DNA of 64,000 bases from Chinchilla lanigera (Eukaryota; Chordata; Mammalia; Rodentia; Chinchillidae). The notes beneath the pieces are model-generated. The model saw nothing but the letters and a program-made list of their open reading frames with translations, was not told the origin of the DNA and searched no databases. Each line of letters starts with the position of its first letter. Within the stretch, counting starts at the first letter, position 1. Both the position numbers and the translations under genes were made by a program. Shown here piece by piece: positions 24,051 through 34,244 of this stretch. The stretch is taken from positions 2,265,103 to 2,329,102 of the forward strand of contig NW_004955465.1 in the NCBI RefSeq assembly GCF_000276665.1, in the 5' to 3' direction.

Positions 24051-27000
24051 CTATTAAAACAAGACAAGGGAAAACAAATGTTGTAAAAATCCACTCCTTG
24101 GCTAAAGAAACATCTAAAATTAGAGTCTGGCACAAACAAATCTAAATCTGGATCTTGAACTTTCACCACCAACCACAACGGCGTGTTACCCTTTGATAAA
24201 ACCTCAAGTGGTATGAATTACCGTTGTGAAATAAAATGCACTGTTATGCTTAGATTGTGGGAGAGCAGTCATACGGTCATGTCTAAGGGGAACTGGGCAT
24301 TAAATCCAATTTTAAAATAAACCAGAGTTGTTCTAGTATCTTCTGTACCTCTATCACAACATTTCTAGAACTATGCAGCTCAGGTTTCCAGGAATCCTAG
24401 ACATCTTCTACATCACACAAAAACTGACAACAGGTGGAAAGAGAGAAAAGCAAAAAGCATACAGGTAGGCCTAAAATAAATATTTGTAGTAATTTTTAAA
24501 AAGTGCAGGCCTAACATTTTCCTTCTTTCGTTTTTTTGCAGGAGAAGAGAAAAAGGAAGAACTATAACACTGATTTCATAGCTGACATAACACAAACTAA
24601 TAGAAACAATCACAATTCCAAAGTCAGTTCAGCAACTGTGATCTAGTAGAATCAGTGCTGGCCCAAGATGCTGAACTCAAAATGTGCAGTGGCTTAGCTG
24701 AGGCCGACCACTCTCAGGAGTAATCAACTCAGATGACCCTCGTGACTGCCAAGCCTCAGCTCGGAATGCTTCCATTGCAGAGCCTCTAGCCTCTGAATTT
24801 CCCAGAAAAGCTCCTGTAGACCGTGGCAGGAGGATGCAGAATAGAAGATGGATTGGAACAAAGGTTTCCTCCCTCAAAGTCATGAGTGTCAAGAGGTTTA
24901 GGATTAGGAAAGACCATCCCTGTAAAGCTGCTCATACTAACCCCGTGGGACCTTTGTGAAATGATAGCAATTCTCCACAAATGCATTTCCCTAGTTAAAA
25001 AATAACAATAAACTCAAAAAACAGCATGTTCTGAGTCTCACCAACCCAACCTAATGACTTTATTTTCCCTGTGGCCATTTGAATAACTGCTACTTTTGCA
25101 AAACTTGGTTATGCATGTCTTGATTTTTTTTAAATGTCCTCTCCCTGAAATGATTTTTAATTTCTAAAAAAAAAAGGAAATGCACTTGGAGGGAAATACC
25201 ACACATGACCAAAGAAAAGAGCTTTCTCTGAGTGTGCTTGGTTTGGAAAATGTACCTGAAACATGAACTGTGTGTGCTGAAGTACAGTGGGCGAGAGTCT
25301 GCACCAAGGTCTTTGTGCAAATACTTGAGGGATTCCCTTGCTCTTTTCAGCCTATAGACCATGTACATCCTCTTCTCACTGTATTCTAAGCCTTTGACTC
25401 ACCCAGGGAGGGAGGACTAGAGGTTTAGGCCACAGTATCAATGGCCAGGACTAAGCCATTCTTGTGACCTCTTACCTTCTTATTTTCCTTCCCTTCACCA
25501 GCTGCTGAGAGATGCACTTCTTTCCCTGTTTGGAACAGTCTTTTCCTTTCTTGTGGTTATCCCAGCTTTTCTCCATTGTGTCCTGGAAGCTGTTAAGACA
25601 CACAGGAAAAACCATGTCAGCAGCGGTATCTTCAGATTCACCTAGACTCTGAACATCCCTGCTACTCTCTCCAGAACAAGAAGGCAGCCTTACAACAGGA
25701 AGGAGGTCAGCAGGCTGCACGACTGACCGAAAAGCAAAGGTAGTTTTCTGTTGTTGTTGCTGCTGCTGTTCTACTCACCTGAGTTCTTTTCCTGCTTGGC
25801 AAAAATTCCAGCACTTCTTGTCTTTTTGGTGAGCACATTGGCATCTGTTCTTATGTTCTGTTGCCTTTGGGGGAAATAACTCCTTCAAGGAGCGCTTGGA
25901 CCTAGAAGGGCTTCCAAGTCCATAGGGAACAACATGCCTATTATCAAAAGAGAGGAACAAAAGACATTAGCATAATTAATAGTCTTCCAAATGACACATT
26001 CTTTTCCACCCACTCACTCCTTTGGCCGCACAGCAAGCTAAGCACACAGCACTGGGGCACTAACTTAAAGTGGCGACACCAGGAACATGGATGTGTCCAC
26101 CCAAGAGAAAGCTAGTTTTTCTGACTCAGTGAAATTCTGTCTCAACTTTTGACAAAGTTCAGTTTCTTCTTGATACAAGCAACATTGCTTTTTGTCCAAA
26201 TCTCTGCTTTGGTGTCTGTTTTATATTTTCTTCCTTTTCTAATAGTCTATCTACTTAACAGTCACTTGGGAGTGGAGAATGGCAAGCAGCAGAAAAACTA
26301 CTGCAAGACCATGACTTGCAGGAGTTTTAAGACCTGTATTCGATCTAAATCACAGATGATGAAGTTACAGGTGACCCCTATGGGGACACTCAGGGTTACA
26401 CAGTTCCGTAGTAAGGAGGCATCGAGTAGCTGAAGAGGGCCTTATTGCCAGGAGCTCTCCAATAATTTACACTGTGTCCATTTTGGTTCTCATCTGGAAA
26501 AAAAGGCCACCTTGGGGACGTCCTAGCTTATTAAGAATTAGGCTTAGGGTGTTTGTTTTGGCTTGACTGTGTTTGGGTTTAAGTCCTCCCGCAGCACAAT
26601 GGACACTGTAGACATGACAGATAGGCTCTTGTTTGTGACTGCTTCTGATAGATGTTCTAGTTGTGGGGGCAAAGAAGGGATGCTGCTCTTCTTTACTGTG
26701 TGAGCGGAAGTGAAGCCCATGAGCTCTATTTCTGTTTCTGTCATCAAATGGGCTTTTCTACATAGAAGAAGGAGCCACAGGGTCCCATTCAAGTTCTGCC
26801 TCAAGTTCACTGCTACAGAAGGGACTTCTACAGTTTGAATTGGAGCTTTTTATAAATAACATGAAGGGATTGGATGAAAACTCTCTCTACTCCTTTCACC
26901 GATCACTCTCCACCCTCTTAGGAGAAGCATAGGGTAGAAATGCACATAAGACCTCACCAGCTTATTCTCTAACCCAAGTCCAACCCTCCCACAGGAGCAT

Positions 27001-29112
27001 CTGTGTGTCCCCTCACTTAAGGGTTGAGTGAGTTGCTCATCCAGAATGTGCAGCAGCTTCTTGCCAATCCTTGGCTCCTTCCGTGCATCCCACCCCATAA
27101 TGAGCAGCCTGAGCCTGGGGCCCCACTCGTCCATTGCTGTTGGCCAAAGTATAGCTGCCACTAATGCACTTTCCCATTGCTAGAAACGCTACCTTCAGTA
27201 TCCAAGCCAGAAACTCCCCAGAAAGCCAGCGTAGTACCAGAGAAGCCAGAGCTGAGGAATGACTAGAGCTACGATGCCCTCTAGGGACTCACTCGGGAGT
27301 GTTGACCCAGATGATGTCCAAGTGGCAGAAGTAGACACACTCCTTGTCCAGCAGGGAGGAGCAGGAGCAGCGCTTGGACCGGCGCAACACCCCTGGGACG
27401 CTGGGAGGGGGCTTCTCCCCTCCACTGTGAGCTTTCAGGCTGAGCTCCGCACCTGAGACCACTGCAGGGAGAGAGAGAGAGAGAGAGAGTTCAGATGAGT
27501 GGGGGTGTCGCTCCAGACACAAGACACGCTGCCAGACACGCTGGATCACAGTATTTACGCCAGATCTAGCAGAGCAGATAAAAGCAGACCAAGTGTACAG
27601 CTGCCCTTAGCAAGAAACACAAACAGAGGGAAAGGGCTCTTTATTTTTTTTTTTCCTCCTTAACATGACTTCACCTTTACCTAGCTGGTTTGTCCACCTG
27701 CAGGGAGACAGAGACGATAACACCCATGCAGAGACTGACCAGACCCCTTGAAGCAGGCTTCAAGGCAATACCTGCAAGTGCTGCCCATTGCAAATCTGAC
27801 TTGGAACTTAGTAGGACTGCACAGACCACAGTGGCTTAGCACTGGACAGTGACTAAAGATAAATAAATCACACTGCCTATGTTTAGGGGCGGAACCACCT
27901 CCCTTTCAGGATTCAGCTTCCTTTCCACGGCACCCACCACCTCACACCTTGTGTGGAGCGTGGAGTGGTCAGATGACAAACACTCTTGAAATGAAGCAGA
28001 AGACAAGAGCACTAGGAATTGATTGGGGAGAGAAGAACTTAACTCTTCAATACTCATTTCAGGTGGGAAACCCCACAGAAACCCTGATCCACAGGGAAGC
28101 TGAGAAGCGGCTCCGGGCACATCATAAAGGCTCTGTGGATACTGAATGCAGACTCTGCGGGACAGCCTTGCCTGTGTGGGATACACCATCTCTCTCTTCC
28201 CCAACACAGCGCCGCCTCATCCCGCTGACGGTCTAGCTAGGCAGCTTATCTGCCCAATTTTGTACATTTCAAATGATCAGACACATTCCAAGATTTCCAT
28301 CCCCTTGACAGCCTTTCTCTTTGGTCAGGGTCACGAAAGGACAAAAAAGGTGCACTGACCCCCAAAAATGCGATGCACACAGGCAGATGCACATGTGCTG
28401 CGTAAATCCTGGCACAGCCGGGAATTCTCCCAGCCCCCCACCCAGGACAGGTGAACCTAACTGAAAATAGTGCTCGCGCTGTTTTAAGTGCCAAAAACCT
28501 GCCAAAAGAAACCTAAAGTCAATAATGACAAATTTCAAAGAAAACATCTGCTTCGCCCTGAAATCGCCGGGGGGTGACTCAACACACTCCTGTTCTTCAG
28601 GTGATTTCACTGTTCACATATTCCCCCCGGACAGCCTGAATAAAATTCCTTGGCTTCAAGCTGGAACGTTTAACTATGTTGCAGGCTAACACACTATTAA
28701 AATAGTGTTTGAATAAGCTGTAAGTTCCTAAACATACCCTGTACCTGTAGGAAAACAGGAATGGCAAACACAGGTTTGGCTAAATTGCAGCTGCCCTACA
28801 CGCTTCTTGAGTTATTTTTTAAAAGCTTGGGAAGTAAATTCTGCAGTGATAATAAGGCTTTTCTGAAGCTATGCTATATCTAATTGCAGGCAATAGAGTT
28901 TCATTTGTTCACCAAAACTCTTAAGGAGCTGTGGGCAAAACTTCCCAGACGCTAGCTACCTGAACAGAAAGTGCAAAAACAGAAGCCAGCAATGCATTCA
29001 GGTGAGTCAGACACACCGAAGTTCCAAAGTTTACAAGTGCTTGCCTACCTGTTTCTGGAGCCCCGTGGAGAGTCACCAGCAGCAGAGGGAAAATCACAGG
29101 GAAATAATCCAT
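23948..29112 (-). CDS. EDN1: EDN1: preproendothelin-1, five coding exons, complete
   Basis: Precursor of endothelin-1, a secreted vasoconstrictor peptide that acts through the G-protein-coupled receptors ETA and ETB and patterns neural-crest tissue. The exons join to 609 nt: 202 codons plus TGA. Seen in the translation: a hydrophobic signal peptide (about residues 1-17); RRSKR at 48-52 before mature ET-1 (53-73, Cys at 53, 55, 63 and 67, C-terminal Trp73); Val74 after the converting-enzyme cleavage site; RSKR at 90-93 ending big endothelin (53-91 after basic trimming, 39 residues as in mouse); and an endothelin-like repeat at 110-124 with four Cys. Mouse preproET-1 is 202 residues and human 212, so the length is rodent-type. 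Mature position 7 is Leu, not Met. The reading frame is intact with no frameshift. ET-2 and ET-3 are excluded by the prosegment, which follows ET-1 throughout. Confidence 0.97.
24051..25475 (-). other. EDN1: EDN1 intron 4 (1425 nt)
   Basis: GT at 25475-25474 and AG at 24052-24051. No repeat family is recognised. It contains several A/T runs and nothing else that I can name. Confidence 0.92.
25476..25589 (-). CDS. EDN1: EDN1 coding exon 4: C-terminal propeptide
   Basis: 114 nt from CTTAACAG| to AG|GTAAG, encoding residues 131-169. The basic run [13 protein letters not shown] and the following [11 protein letters not shown] align with the human and mouse propeptide. Residues 131-135 (SFQDT) differ from human (RAEDI) without any change of length. 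It is separated from exon 3 by a short intron of 189 nt. Confidence 0.95.
25590..25778 (-). other. EDN1: EDN1 intron 3 (189 nt) with CAG/CAA trinucleotide run
   Basis: A short intron with GT at 25778-25777 and AG at 25591-25590. Starting about eight bases past the donor, the minus strand carries a CAGCAGCAGCAACAACAACAG run (25749-25771). Confidence 0.92.
25779..25937 (-). CDS. EDN1: EDN1 coding exon 3: big-endothelin tail and endothelin-like repeat
   Basis: 159 nt from TAATAG| to AG|GTGAGT. It encodes residues 78-131: the rest of the big-endothelin tail ([11 protein letters not shown]), the RSKR processing site at 90-93, a linker, and the endothelin-like repeat starting [11 protein letters not shown] (110-124), which is conserved in the family but has no known receptor activity. 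The extra Ser at residue 89, compared with human, gives a 39-residue big endothelin as in mouse. Confidence 0.97.
25938..27292 (-). other. EDN1: EDN1 intron 2 (1355 nt)
   Basis: GT at 27292-27291 and AG at 25939-25938. I see no repeat family and no additional coding exon in it. Confidence 0.93.
27293..27461 (-). CDS. EDN1: EDN1 coding exon 2: mature endothelin-1
   Basis: This 169-nt exon lies between an acceptor CTCCCTGCAG| and a donor GA|GTGAGT. It encodes residues 22-78: the N-terminal propeptide, the furin motif RRSKR, the whole 21-residue ET-1 and the start of the big-endothelin tail (VNTPE). The four cysteines are spaced 1, 3, 11, 15 as needed for the two disulfides of the family. Codon 7 of the mature peptide is CTG (27351-27349). 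The polypyrimidine tract at the acceptor is a CT microsatellite. Confidence 0.97.
27462..29048 (-). other. EDN1: EDN1 intron 1 (1587 nt)
   Basis: Bounded by GT (29048-29047) and AG (27463-27462). No SINE, LINE or LTR is recognisable in it. The 3' end holds a CT microsatellite. A short T run lies at about 27643-27655. Confidence 0.93.
27469..27489. repeat. (GA)n microsatellite at the EDN1 exon 2 acceptor
   Basis: About ten GA units, read as CT on the gene strand, ending a few bases before the CTGCAG acceptor of exon 2. Confidence 0.95.
29049..29112 (-). CDS. EDN1: EDN1 coding exon 1: start codon and signal peptide
   Basis: ATG at 29112-29110 sits in a good Kozak context (A at -3, G at +4). 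The 64 nt encode MDYFPVIF, a Leu-rich core and GAPET, closely matching the rodent EDN1 signal peptide; cleavage is likely after Gly17. The exon ends CAG|GTAGG with one base of codon 22. The frame stays open upstream to about 29163, but no ATG lies there, so this ATG is the start. Confidence 0.96.
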
Positions 29113-29373
29113 TCTGGGGAAAAAAAAATTTTTTTCCAAAATTCTACTGCAAATTGAATTCAAAGGAAAACGAAGAAAACAGCTTCAGTTCCCTCGACGC
29201 GCTTCTGAATATTCGGAGCTCGAAGTGATCCCGAAGCCCAGGGTGCTTTCCCCGACAGCAAAAGCGACTCCCCAAGGCCTGTCGGAGGCAGAGGCAGCGA
29301 CCGCGGGCTGCAGCGCCCGGTGGCAGGGAGAGCGCGGACCGGACCGCTCGCCAGGCGCAGGCAGAAGCGCTCT
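29113..29373 (-). other. EDN1: EDN1 5' untranslated region
   Basis: About 260 nt lie between the inferred start site and the ATG, close to the human leader length. The minus strand holds no upstream ATG. The distal part is GC-rich, with several CpG. The 5' end is placed about 31 nt downstream of the TATA box, which also puts the upstream motifs at their published positions; it could be off by a few bases. Confidence 0.8.
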
Positions 29374-29395
29374 GACTTGGACAGCTCTCTGCCGG

Positions 29396-29404
29396 CTTTT
29401 TATA
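29396..29404 (-). promoter_or_regulatory. EDN1: EDN1 TATA box
   Basis: TATAAAAAG on the minus strand, in the context CAATATAAAAAGCCGGCAG, which is the same as the human EDN1 core promoter as I recall it. It fixes the start site near 29373. Confidence 0.9.
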
Positions 29405-29473
29405 TTGAACCCCTATCGAGTGGGGGTAAACAGCTCCGACTTTATTCCAGCCCTAGACAATGTTATTGTGTTA

Positions 29474-29481
29474 TTAGTCAC
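29474..29481 (-). promoter_or_regulatory. EDN1: AP-1 site of the EDN1 promoter
   Basis: GTGACTAA on the minus strand, at about -108 to -101 from the inferred start. This is the known human EDN1 AP-1 element, bound by Fos/Jun and needed with the GATA site for endothelial expression. Confidence 0.85.
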
Positions 29482-29490
29482 CAACAGGCA

Positions 29491-29495
29491 ACGTG
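29491..29495 (+). promoter_or_regulatory. EDN1: HIF-1 hypoxia response core of the EDN1 promoter
   Basis: ACGTG on the strand opposite to the gene, at about -118 to -122. The human hypoxia element is also inverted and at about -118. It lies between the AP-1 and GATA sites, the arrangement reported for cooperative hypoxic induction. Confidence 0.75.
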
Positions 29496-29502
29496 CGGCT
29501 GG

Positions 29503-29509
29503 AGATAAG
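29503..29509 (-). promoter_or_regulatory. EDN1: GATA site of the EDN1 promoter
   Basis: CTTATCT on the minus strand (AGATAAG on plus), ending at about -136. This agrees with the GATA-2 element of human EDN1 in position and orientation. Confidence 0.85.
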
Positions 29510-29546
29510 GCCGGGCTCTAAAGGAAATCACTGCGAACTTCAGAGG

Positions 29547-29563
29547 CAGACGCCCGCCGTCTG
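29547..29563 (-). promoter_or_regulatory. EDN1: Possible Smad (CAGA) element of the EDN1 promoter
   Basis: Two CAGAC motifs on opposite strands (29547-29551 plus, 29559-29563 minus) lie at about -174 to -190, overlapping the interval reported for TGF-beta response in human EDN1. The motif is short, so the position is the main support. Confidence 0.5.
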
Positions 29564-29564
29564 G

Positions 29565-32500
29565 CAATTCAGGGGCAGGGCTAAGGAAAAAGAAAATACC
29601 CATTAGAGACTTTGGTAAACCTGCCCGTGCAGGGCTGGAGTCAGCTTCCCCTTTGCAAGCTGCCAGCCGGAGTTCAAGAATCAGAAAAGGGACTCCATAA
29701 AAAAAAAAGTCATACCATTGGTATGAAAAGTATGAGCTACAGTTTAAATAGATTGCATTGTGTGCGGGGGGGGGGGTGCTCTTCATTGTTCGCTTTATTT
29801 TCCTTTTATGTCTACCCACTTAGTCTCGATCAAACAAGCGGACGCGCTCCCTCTCCGCTGCCCCCTACACTGGGTCGAATTATTTAGGCAGATCAATGCG
29901 CTTTTCTCTTCCGTCAAGCCCCTCCAGCAACTCTTTTTTTTTGGGGGGGGGCCTAAAATTTTTTTGCTTCTACAGTAAGAAAAGGTCGGAGAGACTGGCA
30001 AGGAAGAAAGACTTAAAAAAAAAAAAATAGGGCTCTGTCAGGCAAACGTCCCATGGGAGGGGGCTCAATATCACCATTAGAAACCCCCAGAAAATTTTTT
30101 CTGTGCTCACCCATCTGGTAAATGCACGGTCAATACCATCGATCTTTTTTTAAAATAGCATTTTAAAAATTGTTATTAGTCCATGTTTACAGTACACAAT
30201 GTTTCCAGTGCTTGCGCGGAGTAGGTCCCTGTACATCACACATCTGCATTTCTTCCTCGCGCCTCCCTCGCCCGCGGTGTCTTCATCCCCTTCCCATGTC
30301 AGAAAGATCTATCTCCCTGCTTCCTGCTAGCCATCCTTTATTTTGTTCTTTATTTATAATTTGGCTTTTTCCTCTAAGAGAAACCATGCGATCTTTAAGC
30401 TTCTGTGTCTGGTTTATTTCCTCAACCACCGATCTTAAGAAATGGCAGGGAGGACCAGCAGGGGGAGATAAAGAGCTACAGGGGCTGGAGTTTTATTAGG
30501 ACGAAAAAATAAAAGCCTTGGCCTCTAAAGGACAGGAAACAACTTGTGGCCAAGGCCGAAGAAGCACAGGGAATGGCCCTGGCACGGGAGAGGGGGCCCT
30601 GAGAGCACCGCATTTCCTCCGTACACTCGGGGAGCTTTCCTGACCCCCTCCTCTTTTAGAGCAAAAGGGCCCAATACGTGATCAGATAATATCTCACTCG
30701 CAATAATGTGTCGGCATTTTCAAAACATTTTTCGGTCTAGTTAACCTTCGTGTGCGCCCCTCAGGTGACCACAGGCCACTAACACGCAGGTGCCAACATG
30801 GCCTAATGAATTAAGCAAAACACATTCGCTCTTTCAGTCAGCCCCACTTTCTGCTGAGGGAACCCGGAAATGTCCAGAATGTCCAAGCTGTGCCGAAGTT
30901 CTCCCAGGGAGCTCCTTAAGACCTCCAAGATGGATTTGCAACCTTTTCCCTGCACAGGAGAAAGATGAGTCTCTATCTAGGACCTAGGGGCGCTGGAGGG
31001 ATAAAGTCCTCTGTCTCCTCCTTATCCTTGGTTTCCACCCTGCGGACAGGATGGGGGATTCCAGCATGGACCCATTTCTAACACTTGACCGGGATCCCAT
31101 GAAATCACTTTTTCACCTCTAAAATTCGGCAGAGATTTTCATCCTATCACTGAAGCTGGATTTGGGCACACTTGGTCCCCTGGGCCTCCCTGGAAGTCAC
31201 AGCTGGGGACCCACAGTAGCTATGGGGGATGCCAGCACACCTGTTCTCTGAGAGGCGCTACAAGAAGATAGAGGTGCGGGGTGCACGTCCCTCCCACACC
31301 CCAGGTGCCTCCTCCAAATGAGCCTTTGTGGGATGCGGTCTGGGGGCTTTCCCTCACCTCAGCCCAGCCCTGGGTGCCAGGAGGACACAGGTCCCCCTTG
31401 AACTGGGCCCGAGTGAGAAGTCGGGATGGCCCTCCCTGAAACCGGCTGAGACCGGAAAGCTGAGGTCACATTCCCAAGATCCGAGCTGCCTCCGAGCGAG
31501 TGAGCAGGCCGAAGACGTCTGGGAAATGCGTCTTGGCGACACCTCCCCCTCTTCTTTTTTAACCTTCAGGCAAATTTGCCCAGACGCTAGCAACAGTCAG
31601 GAGCAGCTTGTCCTCAGCCCTTTCCTGGAACACCCCCCAGGCCTGTACCCTGGGTGTCACCTGCGCCCACTGGTGCCTTCTTGCGCCCTCTTCTCCTGTG
31701 TCATCCTGTGAATGTATTCAAATTAGAAATGCAAAATCTGGGCAGCGACCCACCCCTATCCCGGCCTTCTAGAGCTTCTGGAAAATACATAAAAATGCAG
31801 GATTTCAGACCTGAGAAGATCCGATCTTTCCAAGTATAATCCTGCCCCAGTCTTTGACTCCTGTGTCCCCAAGGTGCCTGCACAATGTGTTTGTATTTCC
31901 AGGTCCCTTTATGTGTGCATGCATCTTGGAGGAAGGGATAGAACCTGCCCTTCCTCCATCCCTCCCTCCCTTGCTCTGCCACAGCCCCCTCTGCAGTAGT
32001 GAGGAAGGAGTATCCCCTGTGAAGCCCAGAGAAGGCAGCTTGTAGCATTACTAGGCAGCTACCCAGCAAGCAATTTTCCCAAGAATCTAGGAGAGCCAGC
32101 GGAAGGCAGGAGAACCCCAACAAACCAGTTTTGCAAGCTAGATGTTCTCATCCCACCTCCAGTTATGGCATTATTAGAAAAGGAGGTAGGAGGGGGAAGT
32201 TCAAAAGCTGGATAAGGAATAAATATGGAGGTTTTATAAATATGGAGGTGCAACCCTGCACCCCCTCAAAGAACTAACAGGGGAAAGGCTCTTTGTAGCC
32301 CTGCGTCCCCAGAGCGAAGGGACAAGAAGAGGAGACGAGGAAACAAGAACGTTTTCTCCCCTCAACCGCAGTTTGCTGTTGCAGCTTTGCTTTTGATGTT
32401 ACAATCCAGCGCTGGACACTATTTGATAAAGCTATATTCTTTTATGTATCCTTTCTTTATCTCTGGCTCTGTATTAATAGATGTCTATAAATAAAACACC

Positions 32501-33888
32501 AGAAGTCCCAAATACAGAGACTACACAGTAACAAAGTGTGCTGTTATTAGCACTCTTCAGCACAACTCTCAACTTTTGCGTAATAAAATTTGCAACTTTG
32601 TCAAGCCCATAAATTTGGTGTGAGAAGTTGCATTTTGCTTACAGAAGAGAATAGCCACAAAGCTGCTTGACAAGGGGACAAAGAATGGGAACCAGCCTAC
32701 CATTTGCAAGCAGAGGCCACACCACTAAGCTGGATTCAGTCATACCCTAGTGACTGTTGTGTGTTTCCACTTTGTGTAACACTCTTGTGAAAAATTGTCC
32801 TTTCCGTTCATTATGCCTATGACACACCACACACCTCCAGGAGCCCTGAACAAACACAGGCTTCTCTTCACAGCCTTAGTAATCACGGTTGATTTAACAC
32901 AGGAAATATGACATTGGCCAAGATGGATTCATCCTGTGCATTTTCAAAACAAAAAGTTTGCAATTCCATTTCCTTGACATTCGCCCATAGCACGACAGAT
33001 AACGACTATTTAATTTAAAAGATTATATCCAATCCTCTAACCTAGCTTTTCCCAAAGCTCAGTCATTCATAAAACTCTTTTCACAGTTTTTGCCATATTT
33101 GTATATTGAACGTTTCTACTTAATATTTTTTTCAATACACTTGTTTTTTCTACTTGAGTGATTTTAAGGAAACCTTATATCACTACTACCCTAAGCAATA
33201 ATATACATGAAGTCATGGTTTAGTGTATGTTAAACCTTTACTTACTAAGTCCTCATTAAGTTATTAGAAATCAGAATCCTCATACATATACAGACACCTA
33301 ATATACCAACTCCAGCTTGCTTGTCAGTCTTGGAGAATGCTATTCCATCCCCTGCACTGTCTATGCTTTGCTGTGTTAGGAGTGAAGCCCTGCTTTAGTT
33401 CCCATCTCTGACTCTGCTTTCTGGATAAACCCCAAACACCTCATGTGAAAATCTTCCTGTAGATGTGCCTCAAAGAAACAGAATCCAGAAAAACAAAGGG
33501 GTCTCATCCAAAAAGGTTTAGTTGACACTTCCCCTTGACTGACTGCATCATAGATTCAGCAACTGTCCTTCATTGTCCTTCCCACCCCATCCCAAATGTA
33601 AATATCCTGTCCAAATGTCTTCATTCACATACACACACAAGAATACATGTGTGAATCTATAGATTCCAATGAGGAAGTAGTAATTTTACACACATCACAG
33701 GAAAAGTGGCAGCCACTTGTATCTTCTCCTTGTGCTTTTGTGTCATTCATGCCTTTGGGAACTAAAAGGACTCTGATACAGAGGACCGAAAGAAACCTAC
33801 CTGAGTGGCCAGGAGTCACTTGATTGCTCTAATTTATGGAATCATTCTAAACAAGCATTCCTTCCACGTACCAGAAGAGATGTGCTGG
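29565..33888. other. EDN1: Upstream flank of EDN1, free of recognisable repeats
   Basis: More than 4 kb without any SINE, LINE, LTR or microsatellite that I recognise, apart from G, A and T runs (for example 29765-29777 and 29935-29950). A perfect MEF2-type motif CTATAAATAA lies at 32485-32494, in a segment (about 32350-32640) that looks constrained in composition. Regulatory function is inferred only. Confidence 0.45.
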
Positions 33889-34244
33889 GCATTGAATAAG
33901 GTTTGTCTCCTCTGAAAGCCATATGGAGATTTGATTCCCACTGCGGTGTGGGAGTGTTGGGAAATGAGGCCTTTTAGAGGTGATTGGGTCATGAAAAAGG
34001 ATTAATGAGTTGTTTTAGAGCCGGTCTGCCTCTGGTATTTCTCTCCTCCTCACGCCCACTTGCTCTTCCGCTTTCAACCATGAGTTGAAGCAGCACAGGG
34101 CTCTTATCAGAAGCCCAGCAAATGCCAGAATCATGTTCTTGGACGTCTCATCCTCCAGAACCTTGAGCCCAAATAAGTCTCTATTCTTCACAAATCCACC
34201 CAGTCTCAGGTACTATGTTACAGCAATAAAGACTGAAACAATGA
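33889..34244 (+). mobile_element. ERVL-MaLR (MST/MLT1-like) LTR
   Basis: Contains GGAGATTTGATTCCCACTG, GTGATTGGGTCATG, CTTCCGCTTTCAACCATGAG and a terminal CCCAGTCTCAGGTACTATG, a set of blocks in the order of MST/MLT1 LTRs. Confidence 0.75.

Noticed and set aside
27194..27425. A second frame over EDN1 exon 2 on the minus strand
   Set aside because: Shifted by one base against the true reading frame. The cysteine pattern and the splice phases fit only the EDN1 frame.
29113..29163. In-frame extension upstream of the EDN1 ATG
   Set aside because: The frame is open to about 29163, but its first codon would be TTG. No upstream ATG exists, and the known signal peptide begins at 29112.
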